64,000 nucleotides of DNA, from positions 1 through 64,000 of the forward strand of contig JAUICV010000002.1 of the NCBI GenBank assembly GCA_030427725.1, written 5' to 3'. Made by a program: the position numbers and the translations under genes. Of the stretch, positions 45,756 to 53,746 are shown piece by piece. Every line of letters begins with the position of its first letter. Position 1 is the first letter of the stretch. The DNA is from Chlamydiia bacterium. GTDB lineage: Bacteria; Chlamydiota; Chlamydiia; Chlamydiales; GCA-2402025. The notes under the pieces were generated by a model. That model ran no database searches. It was not told the origin of the DNA and saw nothing but the letters and a program-made list of their open reading frames with translations.

Positions 45756-45977
45756 CTACTCGCTTTCTGGGTGTGTGCCGTATATGTTAAGCTCCTCTTC
45801 AAGCTCTGCAGGAAGTCTTTCTCTTCTCCGCAAGCGGCACTCAATATCCTCATCGACCGCATCTCTCTCAAACCACGGGTCCGGAATACTACCCGTTGCA
45901 ATTAGCTCTAACACCATTTCTCGCGACCCGTACTTATTAAACAGATCTTCTAGAGAGTAAAATTCACCATGTTTCAT
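45756..45977 (-). CDS. Small hypothetical protein in the element replication operon
   Basis: The 73-residue acidic protein (MKHGEFYSLEDLFNKYGSRE) has no recognised family. The N-terminal part may be a short helix-turn-helix-like segment (LEDLFNKYGSREMVLELIA), but this is weak. Its start overlaps the stop of the upstream DNA-binding protein by 4 bases, and its stop lies 7 bases before the primase start, so it is likely translated as part of the operon. Confidence 0.6.
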   Translation of the reverse strand: MKHGEFYSLEDLFNKYGSREMVLELIATGSIPDPWFERDAVDEDIECRLRRRERLPAELEEELNIYGTHPESE

Positions 45978-46243
45978 TTCACACCTCCGCCGCGAATTAA
46001 GCGGAACAAGGTCTGGGGCAACACAAGTATTCTTTTCTTGAATTTTACAAAGGCGGGGGCTAATCCATTTGACTCGCGTTCAAATGCTAATTTACGAAGG
46101 GATCGCTCAGTCGGCCACTGATATTTGGCCTCAAAATCACGGAATGTGAGAGGGATTTCCTCAGCCTTGCTTTCTACAAGACGTTCTCTCTCTTCTTGAG
46201 ATGGGATTGGTGTGCTTAGGGGAAGATATAATTGTGTATCCAT
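45974..46243 (-). CDS. Putative small DNA-binding protein (excisionase-like)
   Basis: The 89-residue protein has FRDFEAKYQWPTERSLRKLA, resembling a winged-helix/MerR-type recognition part, followed by basic FVKFKKRILVLPQTLFRLIR. This layout is typical of excisionase or replication-control proteins of integrative elements. It heads the operon xis-like - orf73 - primase - polA - orf195 - HGG. The function is inferred from position and pattern only. Confidence 0.55.
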   Translation of the reverse strand: MDTQLYLPLSTPIPSQEERERLVESKAEEIPLTFRDFEAKYQWPTERSLRKLAFERESNGLAPAFVKFKKRILVLPQTLFRLIRGGGVK

Positions 46244-46379
46244 TGGAAAGCTCCTTGTTTCTTGTTAATTTCACAATGAGCACAATTATTCTAATTGATT
46301 GGATTTAAGTAAGAAGCGCGAAAAAATACCTGGTATTTTTCTAAAAAAAGAAGAGACCTTATCGGGGAAATACTTATAG

Positions 46380-46416
46380 AAAAAAATAAGCAGTACAAAA
46401 AAATACTGCCTATTTT
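46380..46416 (-). terminator. Terminator after the orf435 gene
   Basis: AAATAAGCAGTA and TACTGCCTATTTT form a stem around a 7-base A-rich loop, at the end of the minus-strand orf435 gene. It separates the integrase transcript from the replication operon. Confidence 0.6.
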
Positions 46417-47717
46417 TGTTTTCGACGGGTCTTTTTCTCGCGAGGTCTTGGGTCTAGTTCTCGGTCACGCACTATTTTCACCCAAGTTTCATATGCATAT
46501 GCCTTCCCACTGCGTCTTGTTTTTCTATAATCGTGGTAAACCTCAGCATGTTTTGCTTCAGGGTTGTCGTTCCAATATGTGACTGCATGATCAACTACCT
46601 CAAGAGTTCTTTGTTCTTTCTTGGAAAGAGGTTTGTCTATGACCCTATTTTGTGGTAAAAACTCGGTACTTTGTTTTTTGACAAGGATTTGATTTTTAAC
46701 AACAAGTTCATAAACTTGATCTAAATAGCGGCTACAATCCCCTCGAGTAAAGTAAAACTCTTCTGGAAGAATGGGCAAATTTCTAAAGACATTTTGTTGG
46801 TTTTTTTCTTCAAAGCTGCCAATAAGACTATTTTTTGCCGTCGGGAATGTCCACCAAATAAAGCCCTCTATAGATTTCTCCCAAACCGTGGCAGAATCCC
46901 GCTCAAAACGCTGAGGTAATACCTTTCTTTCGATTGGAGGCCTCTTGTACTCCCAAATTTTTTCCAAAAGGCATAGCCGATCCCATAAATAAACAGGATC
47001 AAGTTCAGTCGAAGTCTGAATGAATTCTTTTTTAATTTCGGGAGGATAGAACCGTTCTCGATAATCATAAAAAAACTGGTTGAATTTTGGAGAGCACATT
47101 TCACTGTCAAATACGCTTATTTTCCTACCTAAAAGATTTGTATCAGCAATCACATATAGCTTAGGCGCTACGCCAAGCATTCGACTATTTTTTCTAAGTG
47201 TAGCTTTTATCTTCTTATGAGGTTGAGAGGGTTCTGCTAATACTTGACTACGCCTCCCATTTTCCCAGCGAAAAAACGTCTGTTCCAATTGCTCATATAT
47301 AGCTCTGATGTTATTAATTTTTTTCATTACAGGAGAAATTATTTTTAGTTGCGTAAAGGCGCAGCAGGCCGTTGCTATGGGGGACTGAGATGAATACTCG
47401 CCCCTAGATATGGAACGAAGGACTTGTAGGAGTATTCGCCTACACTTATATGTTGGGTTTAATTTCCATAGAAATAGCCACTCATTTTTACATACTTCCA
47501 ACGCTACAGAGTTGAACAACCCTGTCCTCTTTTGTGCTTCTTCCTCAAGGCTTTTTATCCAATCTTTTGTATTAGAATTTGAGCGCAGGCTTTTAATTAG
47601 CTCTACATACTTTGATAAAAAACTTGCACCAGTACAGGAAGATTGAACCATTGTAATTGCATGTTTTAGTCCTTCTTCAAATTGTTGGGTTTCATCAGGA
47701 AGATTGATTATGTTCAT
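46410..47717 (-). CDS. Unknown element protein coupled to the integrase
   Basis: The protein has about 435 residues and no family that I recognise. It is soluble, Arg/Lys-rich, with a very basic C terminus (DPRPREKKTRRKQK) suggesting nucleic-acid binding. Its middle part reads LRKNSRMLGVAPKLYVIADT. The ATG at 47717 has AAGG five bases upstream; a GTG 6 bases earlier is possible. It overlaps the integrase 3' end by about 20 bases, so it is translated with it and may act in recombination or its control. Confidence 0.7.
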   Translation of the reverse strand: MNIINLPDETQQFEEGLKHAITMVQSSCTGASFLSKYVELIKSLRSNSNTKDWIKSLEEEAQKRTGLFNSVALEVCKNEWLFLWKLNPTYKCRRILLQVLRSISRGEYSSQSPIATACCAFTQLKIISPVMKKINNIRAIYEQLEQTFFRWENGRRSQVLAEPSQPHKKIKATLRKNSRMLGVAPKLYVIADTNLLGRKISVFDSEMCSPKFNQFFYDYRERFYPPEIKKEFIQTSTELDPVYLWDRLCLLEKIWEYKRPPIERKVLPQRFERDSATVWEKSIEGFIWWTFPTAKNSLIGSFEEKNQQNVFRNLPILPEEFYFTRGDCSRYLDQVYELVVKNQILVKKQSTEFLPQNRVIDKPLSKKEQRTLEVVDHAVTYWNDNPEAKHAEVYHDYRKTRRSGKAYAYETWVKIVRDRELDPRPREKKTRRKQK

Positions 47718-48807
47718 GGTCACCTTGAATATTTAATTTGTCATTTGTTCGTTGCAAGAGCTTGGCAAGATGCGTCTTGTTGAAATGCGCATACCTTCTC
47801 GTCATCACAGGAGAGCGATGACCAAGCACCTCCATGAGCTCTCCCTGGGTAGCTCCCGACATTGCGAGATGCGAGGCTGCCGTGTGTCTCAATGAATGAA
47901 AAACAATGTCTTCTAATCCCAACTGATTTAAAACTGCTTGAAAGGCCTTACGAATCATGGTGTAAGTTGGTTGTTTTGAAGGATTTTTAGACGGAAATAT
48001 GTAGTCTTCTTGGCAAGAAGAGCATCGACTCATCAGAAAACTGTATATTTGATCTGGCATGGGAAGAACCCTCACATCTTGATTCTTTGTTGTTTCAAGA
48101 GTGATAAGACGGTGTTCAAAATCTACGTTCTTCCACTTAAGGCTAGCAATCTCTCCATAACGCATTCCAAGTGAAGCAGCCATAAGCACCATTCCATATA
48201 AATTGGGGTTCTTATGTTCTTTACATGCCCGAAGAAGGGCGCTGAGTTCTTCTTTACTAAGAAAGCGTGTTCTGCCCTTATTTTCGGGAAGTTTGGACAC
48301 TCTTCTGAAAGGATTTTCCGCAATCCATTCCCACTCAGAAGAAGCCAACGAGAACGCCTTGCTTAGAGTTGCAAAATATCTGTTTACTGTTGGACCAGCC
48401 CTGGGTGTTTTCCTTGCTGTTGTTTCACTGAGAAGAGCATGTTTTGCTTGGGCAAGCAGGGATGGTGTTATGTCACTTAAAAGCTTATGCCCGTAATGAG
48501 CTCTCCACCATTCTAAATGATGGGACTGACTCCTAATTCGCTTGGGAAACCTGCTCAAGTAAATGGTTTCATATTGCTCAATGAGATTGTTGACGGTGTA
48601 TTTTCTTGATTTCGCATCTTGGGGGAGTTTTCCTGATAGGATTGCGCTTTCAGTAGAACGAACCCAGTTTTTGGCTTCGGTAAGAGTACGAAAGACTTTT
48701 CTTAACGGTTTTGCACCTTTTCTCCGAACTTCTGCGTGAAAGCTAAAGCTTCCATCTTTTTTAGGATATTTGCGTATGCAACGCGGGGTTTCTGAACTTT
48801 TAGCCAT
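47695..48807 (-). CDS. Tyrosine recombinase (integrase)
   Basis: The 370-residue phage-type integrase has catalytic Arg216 (GMRYGEIASL), Lys about 241, HSLRH (304-308, Arg307), His330 (LGHRSP) and Tyr339 (RRYAHF). The N-terminal arm-binding domain (about 1-60) precedes a core-binding SAM-like domain (71-175). AAGGA lies before the ATG at 48807. The gene sits about 360 bases from the middle att-like site, with arm-type repeats in between, as in lambda-type elements. All residues for strand exchange are intact. Its target is probably the 3' part of tRNA-Phe. Confidence 0.93.
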   Translation of the reverse strand: MAKSSETPRCIRKYPKKDGSFSFHAEVRRKGAKPLRKVFRTLTEAKNWVRSTESAILSGKLPQDAKSRKYTVNNLIEQYETIYLSRFPKRIRSQSHHLEWWRAHYGHKLLSDITPSLLAQAKHALLSETTARKTPRAGPTVNRYFATLSKAFSLASSEWEWIAENPFRRVSKLPENKGRTRFLSKEELSALLRACKEHKNPNLYGMVLMAASLGMRYGEIASLKWKNVDFEHRLITLETTKNQDVRVLPMPDQIYSFLMSRCSSCQEDYIFPSKNPSKQPTYTMIRKAFQAVLNQLGLEDIVFHSLRHTAASHLAMSGATQGELMEVLGHRSPVMTRRYAHFNKTHLAKLLQRTNDKLNIQGDHEHNQSS

Positions 48808-48930
48808 AAATTTTTCCTTAAGAGAGCGATTATAAATAATTTGGAATAAAAGAGAATCGGATTGTTAATCCGTTGTTCTTTTTATATTTCTTACAGGAGA
48901 AACACACACAAACCAGCAGAAACCAACACG

Positions 48931-49056
48931 TTTTACGCATTTTTTCCGCACTTAAGATAAAGTTTGATAGGAAAATGGCTTGATTTGATCCCGAAATGTT
49001 AAACTGCAAAACGATTCTGATTGATTCAGAGCATTTGCGTAAAAAATGCGGGAAAT
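48931..49056. repeat. Arm-type recombinase repeats, right end
   Basis: TTACGCATTTTTTCCGCA (48933-48950) and CATTTGCGTAAAAAATGCGG (49032-49051) share the TGCGG/TTTGCG(T)AAA units seen at 30441-30493. ATTCAGAGCATTTGCGT here matches ATTCAGATCATTTGCGG at the left end. The two clusters are 88-140 and 110-235 bases from their respective att cores. Confidence 0.6.
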
Positions 49057-49143
49057 TGGGTTTTTGGGCTGTTTTTTGCATAGCGGCTCCTGATGTTAAA
49101 AACATTCAAGAGCTCTATGAGTAGATGGTATTTAGAAAGGTTT

Positions 49144-49184
49144 GGCCAGAGCCGGAATCGAACCGGCGACACAAGGATTTTCAG
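49144..49184 (-). other. tRNA-Phe-like 3' half, middle attachment site
   Basis: On the minus strand this reads as a T-arm and acceptor of a tRNA-Phe (GCCGGTTCGATTCCGGC, then TCTGGCCA) preceded by CTGAAAATCCTTGTGTCGC. It has no 5' half, so it is not a working tRNA. The acceptor and T-stem bases differ from the host tRNA-Phe at 56079, while the 19-base core (49166-49184) is identical. It marks the boundary between the two element segments. Confidence 0.8.
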
Positions 49185-49520
49185 TCTTGAAAAGCCCCAT
49201 CCGGTATTTACCGTAGATGACCTAAAATCACCCAATACCGCTAATCTTACGAGAAAAAATAGATTTTTTGCGAGGAAAGATTGTCAGTCAAGGTCAATCA
49301 TTTTCAACCTTGAGAAACCTACTACTTCGGATATATTCCGGATAAATGAACGGGAATAAGTCAGATTTTGCTATTGAGATTCTCTAGTCTTCCTAAAGCG
49401 GTTATTCAACCACACCAGTAGCAATAGAGTTTTTTTTGAAAGAGCAGCCTAGAGCTTTTTGCCTTGAGATAATTATCTTAATTTCTTTATAGCACAGATT
49501 AACACAACAGAACAATTTAT
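49185..49520. other. Non-coding left end of the second element segment
   Basis: No gene is seen. TTTTTTGCGAGGAAAG (49264-49279) resembles the arm-type repeats at the ends of the first element. The promoter and palindrome of the reductase gene lie at the right end and are listed separately. Confidence 0.5.
49464..49492 (+). promoter_or_regulatory. Promoter with near-perfect palindromic operator
   Basis: TTGAGA (49464-49469) and TTATAG (49487-49492) are 17 bases apart. The -35 box and spacer overlap TTGAGATAATTATCTTAA (49464-49481), an 18-base palindrome with a single mismatched pair. Its core GATAATTATC resembles Fur-type metalloregulator half sites. The downstream gene is a ferric-reductase-like protein 29 bases away. 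Confidence 0.5.
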
Positions 49521-50813
49521 ATGAATAAAAGCCTTCAGGCTCTAATAACTAAATCTCTTCCTTGGATTTTCCTAGCCTTTTGGGTCTTATTGAATCCGGG
49601 GCTTTGGTATTTTAAAGGCTTCTTTCATCAAGTCAACTCAGTGGGTTCTATTTTTGGCGCTGCTAGCTTCTTCCTTTTTTCATTTTCTTTTCTCTTCATT
49701 ACAAAATGGAAAAAATTAGAAGATTGGCTTGGAGGGCTCGATAAGGTTTTCCGCTTCCATCAATTCCTAGGAAAGATAGGATATTCCTGCTTAATCGTTC
49801 ATGTTCTAACCTTTTCGTTAAAATGGGCTCGATGGGGCTTGTCATCTTATTTCTTATACCTACTTCCCGTACACCACAGGTTTTCGATAAATTTAGGGTC
49901 TTATGCTTTTATCTTCATGACACTGATACTGGCAATTACGATCTTTAAATTACTTTCCTACCATCTATGGAAGATGCTTCATAAATGGATGAGTGTTGTT
50001 TTCTTGATCAGCTTTCTTCACTTTTTTTTCTCAGAGAAAGCCATAGGAAGCAATTTGTCGAACTCATTATTGTATTTGGCAGCTTTGATAGGACTAGGTA
50101 GTGCTGCTTATAAACAAATTTTTTATGCGCTTCTTGTGACACCGTTGCAATATAGGGTAGCAAAAGCAGAAGCTATCAATGAAGCGCTCTTGAAAGTTAC
50201 TCTTATAGCGAAAAATAAAGATATCCCATGCATTCCTGGACAATATGCATTTATTCATTTCCAAGAGCCAAGTTTTTCAAAAGAACAGCACCCTTTTACG
50301 TTAGCTCGGAATGAGAATAACAATCATTTATTCATCTATGTAAAAAGTAGAGGAGATTACACAAAAGCTCTTCATAACTCTCTTGCACCTAGTTGGACCG
50401 CTTTTATAGATGGATCATATGGTCGCCTTGATTATCAACCACATCAAAAACAAATTTGGATTGCAGGTGGCATCGGAATTGCCTTGTTCTTATCTTGGAT
50501 GCATTCGTTAAAACCTTCCCACGGAAAAACCATAGATTTGTTCTTCTGCTGCCATAATAGGTCGGACTTGGCTATTCTTAATGAAGCTAAGGAGTTAAAA
50601 TCAGATGTTTTAGGAATTAGGATTTTTACTTTTTGCTCTGAAAACAATAAACGACTTTCTTGTGATGAAATAACAAAAACATGTCCCGATTACAAAAAGC
50701 GCAAAATTTTCATGTGTGGACCCAGAAGACTCACCAAAGCTATGAAGAAGCAATTGATTGCCCTATCCGTAGAGAAAAATAATATCGAATATGAGGATTT
50801 TAATTTTTTCTAA
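49521..50813 (+). CDS. Ferric-reductase-like transmembrane flavoprotein
   Basis: The 430-residue membrane oxidoreductase has a six-helix ferric-reductase-like domain with paired His for heme (FHQFLGKIGYSCLIVH, about 96-111; WKMLHKWMSVVFLISFLH, about 150-168). It is followed by an FAD-binding domain (PGQYAFIHF) and an NAD(P)-binding domain (IAGGIGIALFLSW, FMCGPRRLTKAM). It moves electrons from NAD(P)H across the membrane to a metal or other acceptor. It precedes an arsenite pump in the second element's cargo. It could reduce Fe(III), Cu(II) or be a NOX-like protein. Confidence 0.8.
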   Translation: MNKSLQALITKSLPWIFLAFWVLLNPGLWYFKGFFHQVNSVGSIFGAASFFLFSFSFLFITKWKKLEDWLGGLDKVFRFHQFLGKIGYSCLIVHVLTFSLKWARWGLSSYFLYLLPVHHRFSINLGSYAFIFMTLILAITIFKLLSYHLWKMLHKWMSVVFLISFLHFFFSEKAIGSNLSNSLLYLAALIGLGSAAYKQIFYALLVTPLQYRVAKAEAINEALLKVTLIAKNKDIPCIPGQYAFIHFQEPSFSKEQHPFTLARNENNNHLFIYVKSRGDYTKALHNSLAPSWTAFIDGSYGRLDYQPHQKQIWIAGGIGIALFLSWMHSLKPSHGKTIDLFFCCHNRSDLAILNEAKELKSDVLGIRIFTFCSENNKRLSCDEITKTCPDYKKRKIFMCGPRRLTKAMKKQLIALSVEKNNIEYEDFNFF

Positions 50814-50883
50814 AAATTAAAAAGTTTTTCAAAACCGATAAAGGAGAGAATTTGCAATACGAAACTACCAGTAAAGTGGGGCT

Positions 50884-52059
50884 ATGAAGGAGACAATAGA
50901 TGAAAGGCGAAAACTCACCAATCTCTTTGAGCGTTATCTTACCCTCTGGGTTGGGTTGTGTATCATAGCGGGAATTATTCTTGGTAAAGTCGCCCCTGGA
51001 GTTTCTAGAAGCTTGGATGGCATGGCCTTCTACATCCAAGGGGCTCCGGTAGTCTCCATCCCTGTAGCTCTCTGTCTATTTTTTATGATGTATCCGATCA
51101 TGGTGAAGATTGATTTTACGTCGGTCATCCAGGCGAGTAAAATCGGCAAGCCTGTGTGTCTAACACTTTTTTTGAACTGGGTAGTCAAACCTTTCACAAT
51201 GTATGTCATCGCTTATTTTTTCCTCGGGGTACTATTGCGTCGATTCATCGGTGCCGAGGCAACCGATTTAGTAAAATTGCCTTTTGGGCTCGATTTGGCT
51301 GTAGGCGCAACGCACGGCGTGGGCACTGTCGTGCTGCATGAAGGGGTGAAAATGCTCGAAATACCGCTTTGGAGAAGCTACTTTGCGGGCTGCATTCTTT
51401 TGGGCATTGCACCCTGCACGGCTATGGTGCTAGTTTGGAGCTATCTAGCACGAGGCAATAACGGACTTACTCTTGTGATGGTAGCCATTAACTCGCTGAC
51501 AATGCTTGTCTTGTATGGCACTCTAGGTGGATTCCTACTGGGCATGGGACAATTACCAGTGCCTTGGCAGGCACTGCTGCTTTCCATTGCTATCTATGTG
51601 GCGCTGCCGCTCGTATGCGGTTACCTTTCGCGTAAATGGATTATCCGTATTAAGGGTAAAGCATGGTTCAAGGAGAAGTTTTTGTCTATTCTCACTCCAA
51701 TTACAATTATAGCCCTATTGACTACGCTTGTGTTGTTGTTTAGCTTTAAGGGTGAAACGATTCTATCGAATCCATTAACTATTGTCTGGATTGCAATTCC
51801 TCTATTTATACAAACAATGCTGATTTTCTGGCTCGGTTACGGTACTGCAAGAGCTTTGAAATTGTCATATGAAGATGCTGCACCAGCTGCGATGATTGGC
51901 GCATCAAACCACTTTGAAGTGGCCATAGCAACAGCAACATTACTTTTTGGTCTCTCTTCAGGTGCGGCATTAGCGACTGTGGTGGGTGTGCTGATCGAAG
52001 TGCCCGTAATGCTCTGGTTGGTTCGGATCTGCCTAAGAACCAAGAACTTTTTTACTTAA
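50884..52059 (+). CDS. acr3: Arsenite efflux transporter, ACR3 family
   Basis: The 391-residue, ten-segment inner-membrane permease exports As(III) by proton motive force. It has the conserved Cys in [20 protein letters not shown] and the [18 protein letters not shown] motif of ACR3. Base composition is clearly richer in G and C than the surrounding genes, a sign of separate transfer. No arsR or arsC is complete nearby. It lies 70 bases after the reductase gene. Confidence 0.88.
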   Translation: MKETIDERRKLTNLFERYLTLWVGLCIIAGIILGKVAPGVSRSLDGMAFYIQGAPVVSIPVALCLFFMMYPIMVKIDFTSVIQASKIGKPVCLTLFLNWVVKPFTMYVIAYFFLGVLLRRFIGAEATDLVKLPFGLDLAVGATHGVGTVVLHEGVKMLEIPLWRSYFAGCILLGIAPCTAMVLVWSYLARGNNGLTLVMVAINSLTMLVLYGTLGGFLLGMGQLPVPWQALLLSIAIYVALPLVCGYLSRKWIIRIKGKAWFKEKFLSILTPITIIALLTTLVLLFSFKGETILSNPLTIVWIAIPLFIQTMLIFWLGYGTARALKLSYEDAAPAAMIGASNHFEVAIATATLLFGLSSGAALATVVGVLIEVPVMLWLVRICLRTKNFFT

Positions 52060-52395
52060 ATTACTTAGGGAAATGCTAACTGCTCAGGCGACGACTACAA
52101 GCAGGAGTTGTGAGTTAGAAGTTTTTCCCATCATTTTAGAAAAATCAGAGCTAGATTTTCTAAGCTAAAGCTTCACCTTTTTCTTAACAAATTGTTTGAC
52201 TTACGTATTAAGTCCATTGAATCCTTGTAAACTCAATACAAATTTCATAATTTTTTTGCAAGACTCGCAAAAAAAGCATCCCTTCAGTGGAGGTAGAAGG
52301 TGATTTTTCAAAATAACAAAGAAGAATGTATTCCCATTACCGAAGAGAAGCGGGCCGTGATTAATCAGATGCACTGGAATATTTATTTTGGGTAG
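52060..52395. other. Degenerate region holding a relic of an HGG gene
   Basis: Apart from the relic at 52173-52232, no gene is supported. A 31-codon frame from a GTG at 52300 follows a GGAGG, but nothing else supports it. The segment looks like decayed mobile-element DNA. Confidence 0.5.
52173..52232 (-). pseudogene. Relic: last 20 codons of an HGG-motif gene
   Basis: The minus-strand translation YKDSMDLIRKSNNLLRKR-stop aligns with HKDSMALIRKSKDLLNSF-stop at the end of the HGG gene at 40270. An in-frame stop upstream breaks the rest. Like the intact gene, it points towards the 3' end of a metal-efflux gene (here ACR3, there cusA). Confidence 0.75.
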
Positions 52396-52716
52396 CTAGT
52401 AGATCTTAAAACCACCAAATCCATCTGGCCGAATTTGATGCATCTTCTGTCTACCCACATCGTAATATGTATATCCATCTAAACCATCTGAGCGAACTTC
52501 CGTTCTCTGTTGAGTATTTGGATTACTGATTGTGTAACCGCCAAAGTAATCTGCTCTCACTTCAATTGGTACTTTGGGAAGATTGTCAGGTAGGAATGAA
52601 ACTGAAGGTGATTTGTATGCAAATACACTTGATATGCACATAATAGAAAACAGGGATGTTAGTATAATATTTTTTATAATATCTGTTTGTTTAGATTTAA
52701 TGTTTAGGGGATCCAA
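52396..52716 (-). CDS. Small secreted protein with three tandem repeats
   Basis: The 106-residue protein has an N-terminal hydrophobic signal (IIKNIILTSLFSIMCISSVFA). The mature part has three repeats of about 20 residues: EVRADYFGGYTISNP, EVRSDGLDGYTYYDV and QIRPDGFGGFKIY. The pattern R-x-D-(x)-(G/x)-G-(Y/F) suggests a small repeated beta structure. I do not know a function. It begins inside the last codons of the HAF gene remnant, overlapping by 20 bases. Confidence 0.65.
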   Translation of the reverse strand: MDPLNIKSKQTDIIKNIILTSLFSIMCISSVFAYKSPSVSFLPDNLPKVPIEVRADYFGGYTISNPNTQQRTEVRSDGLDGYTYYDVGRQKMHQIRPDGFGGFKIY

Positions 52717-53597
52717 TAGGCTGAATTAACTCGATAAAAGTTTTATTCTCTTTTCTTGCAAAGCCAACTACTTCCCCTTGGTTATTAATGTCTTTTATGT
52801 CCAGTATTTGCCAGCCCATAGATGGATCAATTAAGTTATTAAGGTTCTGCATCCCGATATCGGAAGACCAATTAAATGGCTGGCCGCTTGCCTCTGGTGC
52901 GCCAGTAGTTTTAAAAAGATCCCCGCTCATTCCAATCACTACTCCTTCATTATTGATAGAGTAGGCAATTGAATCTTCACCCGGTTCTAGTACTCCGAGA
53001 TCGGACACCTGTCCCTTTTCCCATAAACACGCATGCCATATCTGGCGCTCCGATCCAATTCTTTGATCTACGGTCTCTGAGACTCCTACGACTTGTTTTA
53101 AATCATTAACCTTTGTGGCGAAACTGTAATACATTTGATTGCCGCACAAGTTATCCAAAGAAAGTAAGGCTTGTCGTGAATGGTCCCAGAAAAATGCAAA
53201 ACCTTTGGCGCCCAAGACCCCAACACCATCTGTCGTAGCTGCATACGCCACAACTCCTGCAGCATCTCCTTGATTGTTAATGCTGAGACTTCTGCCAGGG
53301 AGGTGTTTAGTTTGATTAGAGTAGCAAATTTCATCGATTTTTCTGCCGGACTTATCAAAAATAAAACTACTATAACTAAATTGATCCCACCCCGTAATCA
53401 TTCCAAGATCGTTCAAAGATAATGTGTTCCAGTACCCCCAAGGAATGGCCCCCCTTACTACTATGCATATCCTTCATGCCATCGCTTTCATCCCAAAGGA
53501 AGGGGTGGAGTTCTTTATACCTGCCACTAGAAGGAGAGAATTTTTCTACGTATTTAAGTCCAACAACTTGATTTGCATTATATGATCCCAAAAACAT
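52697..53597 (-). pseudogene. HAF-repeat protein gene, frameshifted in a G6 run
   Basis: Two frames carry HAF-type repeats. 53597 to about 53440 gives GSYNANQVVGLKYVEKF and LHPFLWDESDGMKDM. From about 53440 to 52697 another frame gives LNDLGMITGW, SINNQGDAAGVVAYA and INNEGVVIGMSGD. They join at a run of six G (minus strand). A one-base change there would read MHSSKGAIPWGYWNTLSLND. No signal peptide is found at the 5' end, so the N terminus may be missing too. HAF proteins are exported in some bacteria; their role is unclear. Confidence 0.75.
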
Positions 53598-53746
53598 AGA
53601 TCAGATCAGAAGAGATAATCAGACCTCCTGATTGTCCCTATTTTTTTCCAATTCGAAGCGAAGCCATAATCCATAAACCCTAAAAAACGTAGCTGATCAG
53701 GATCTTTTCCTCGTCGAGAAAATAATTTACACCAGCTGAGCTATCA

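Noticed and set aside
45749-45901. N-terminal extension of the primase
   Set aside because: It would overlap the 73-aa gene in another frame; the ATG at 45748 directly follows that gene's stop.
47695-48807. XerC/XerD chromosome-dimer recombinase
   Set aside because: It is longer (370 aa), has a phage-type N-terminal arm-binding domain, and lies next to att repeats.
48830-49105. Minus-strand 91-codon frame before the integrase
   Set aside because: It runs through the arm-type repeat region expected in an attP site; the composition is not protein-like.
49144-49184. Working tRNA gene
   Set aside because: Only the 3' half is present; no D-arm or 5' acceptor lies upstream on that strand.
52300-52395. 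31-codon frame from a GTG with GGAGG upstream
   Set aside because: Too short, no homologue recognised, and in a clearly degenerate region.
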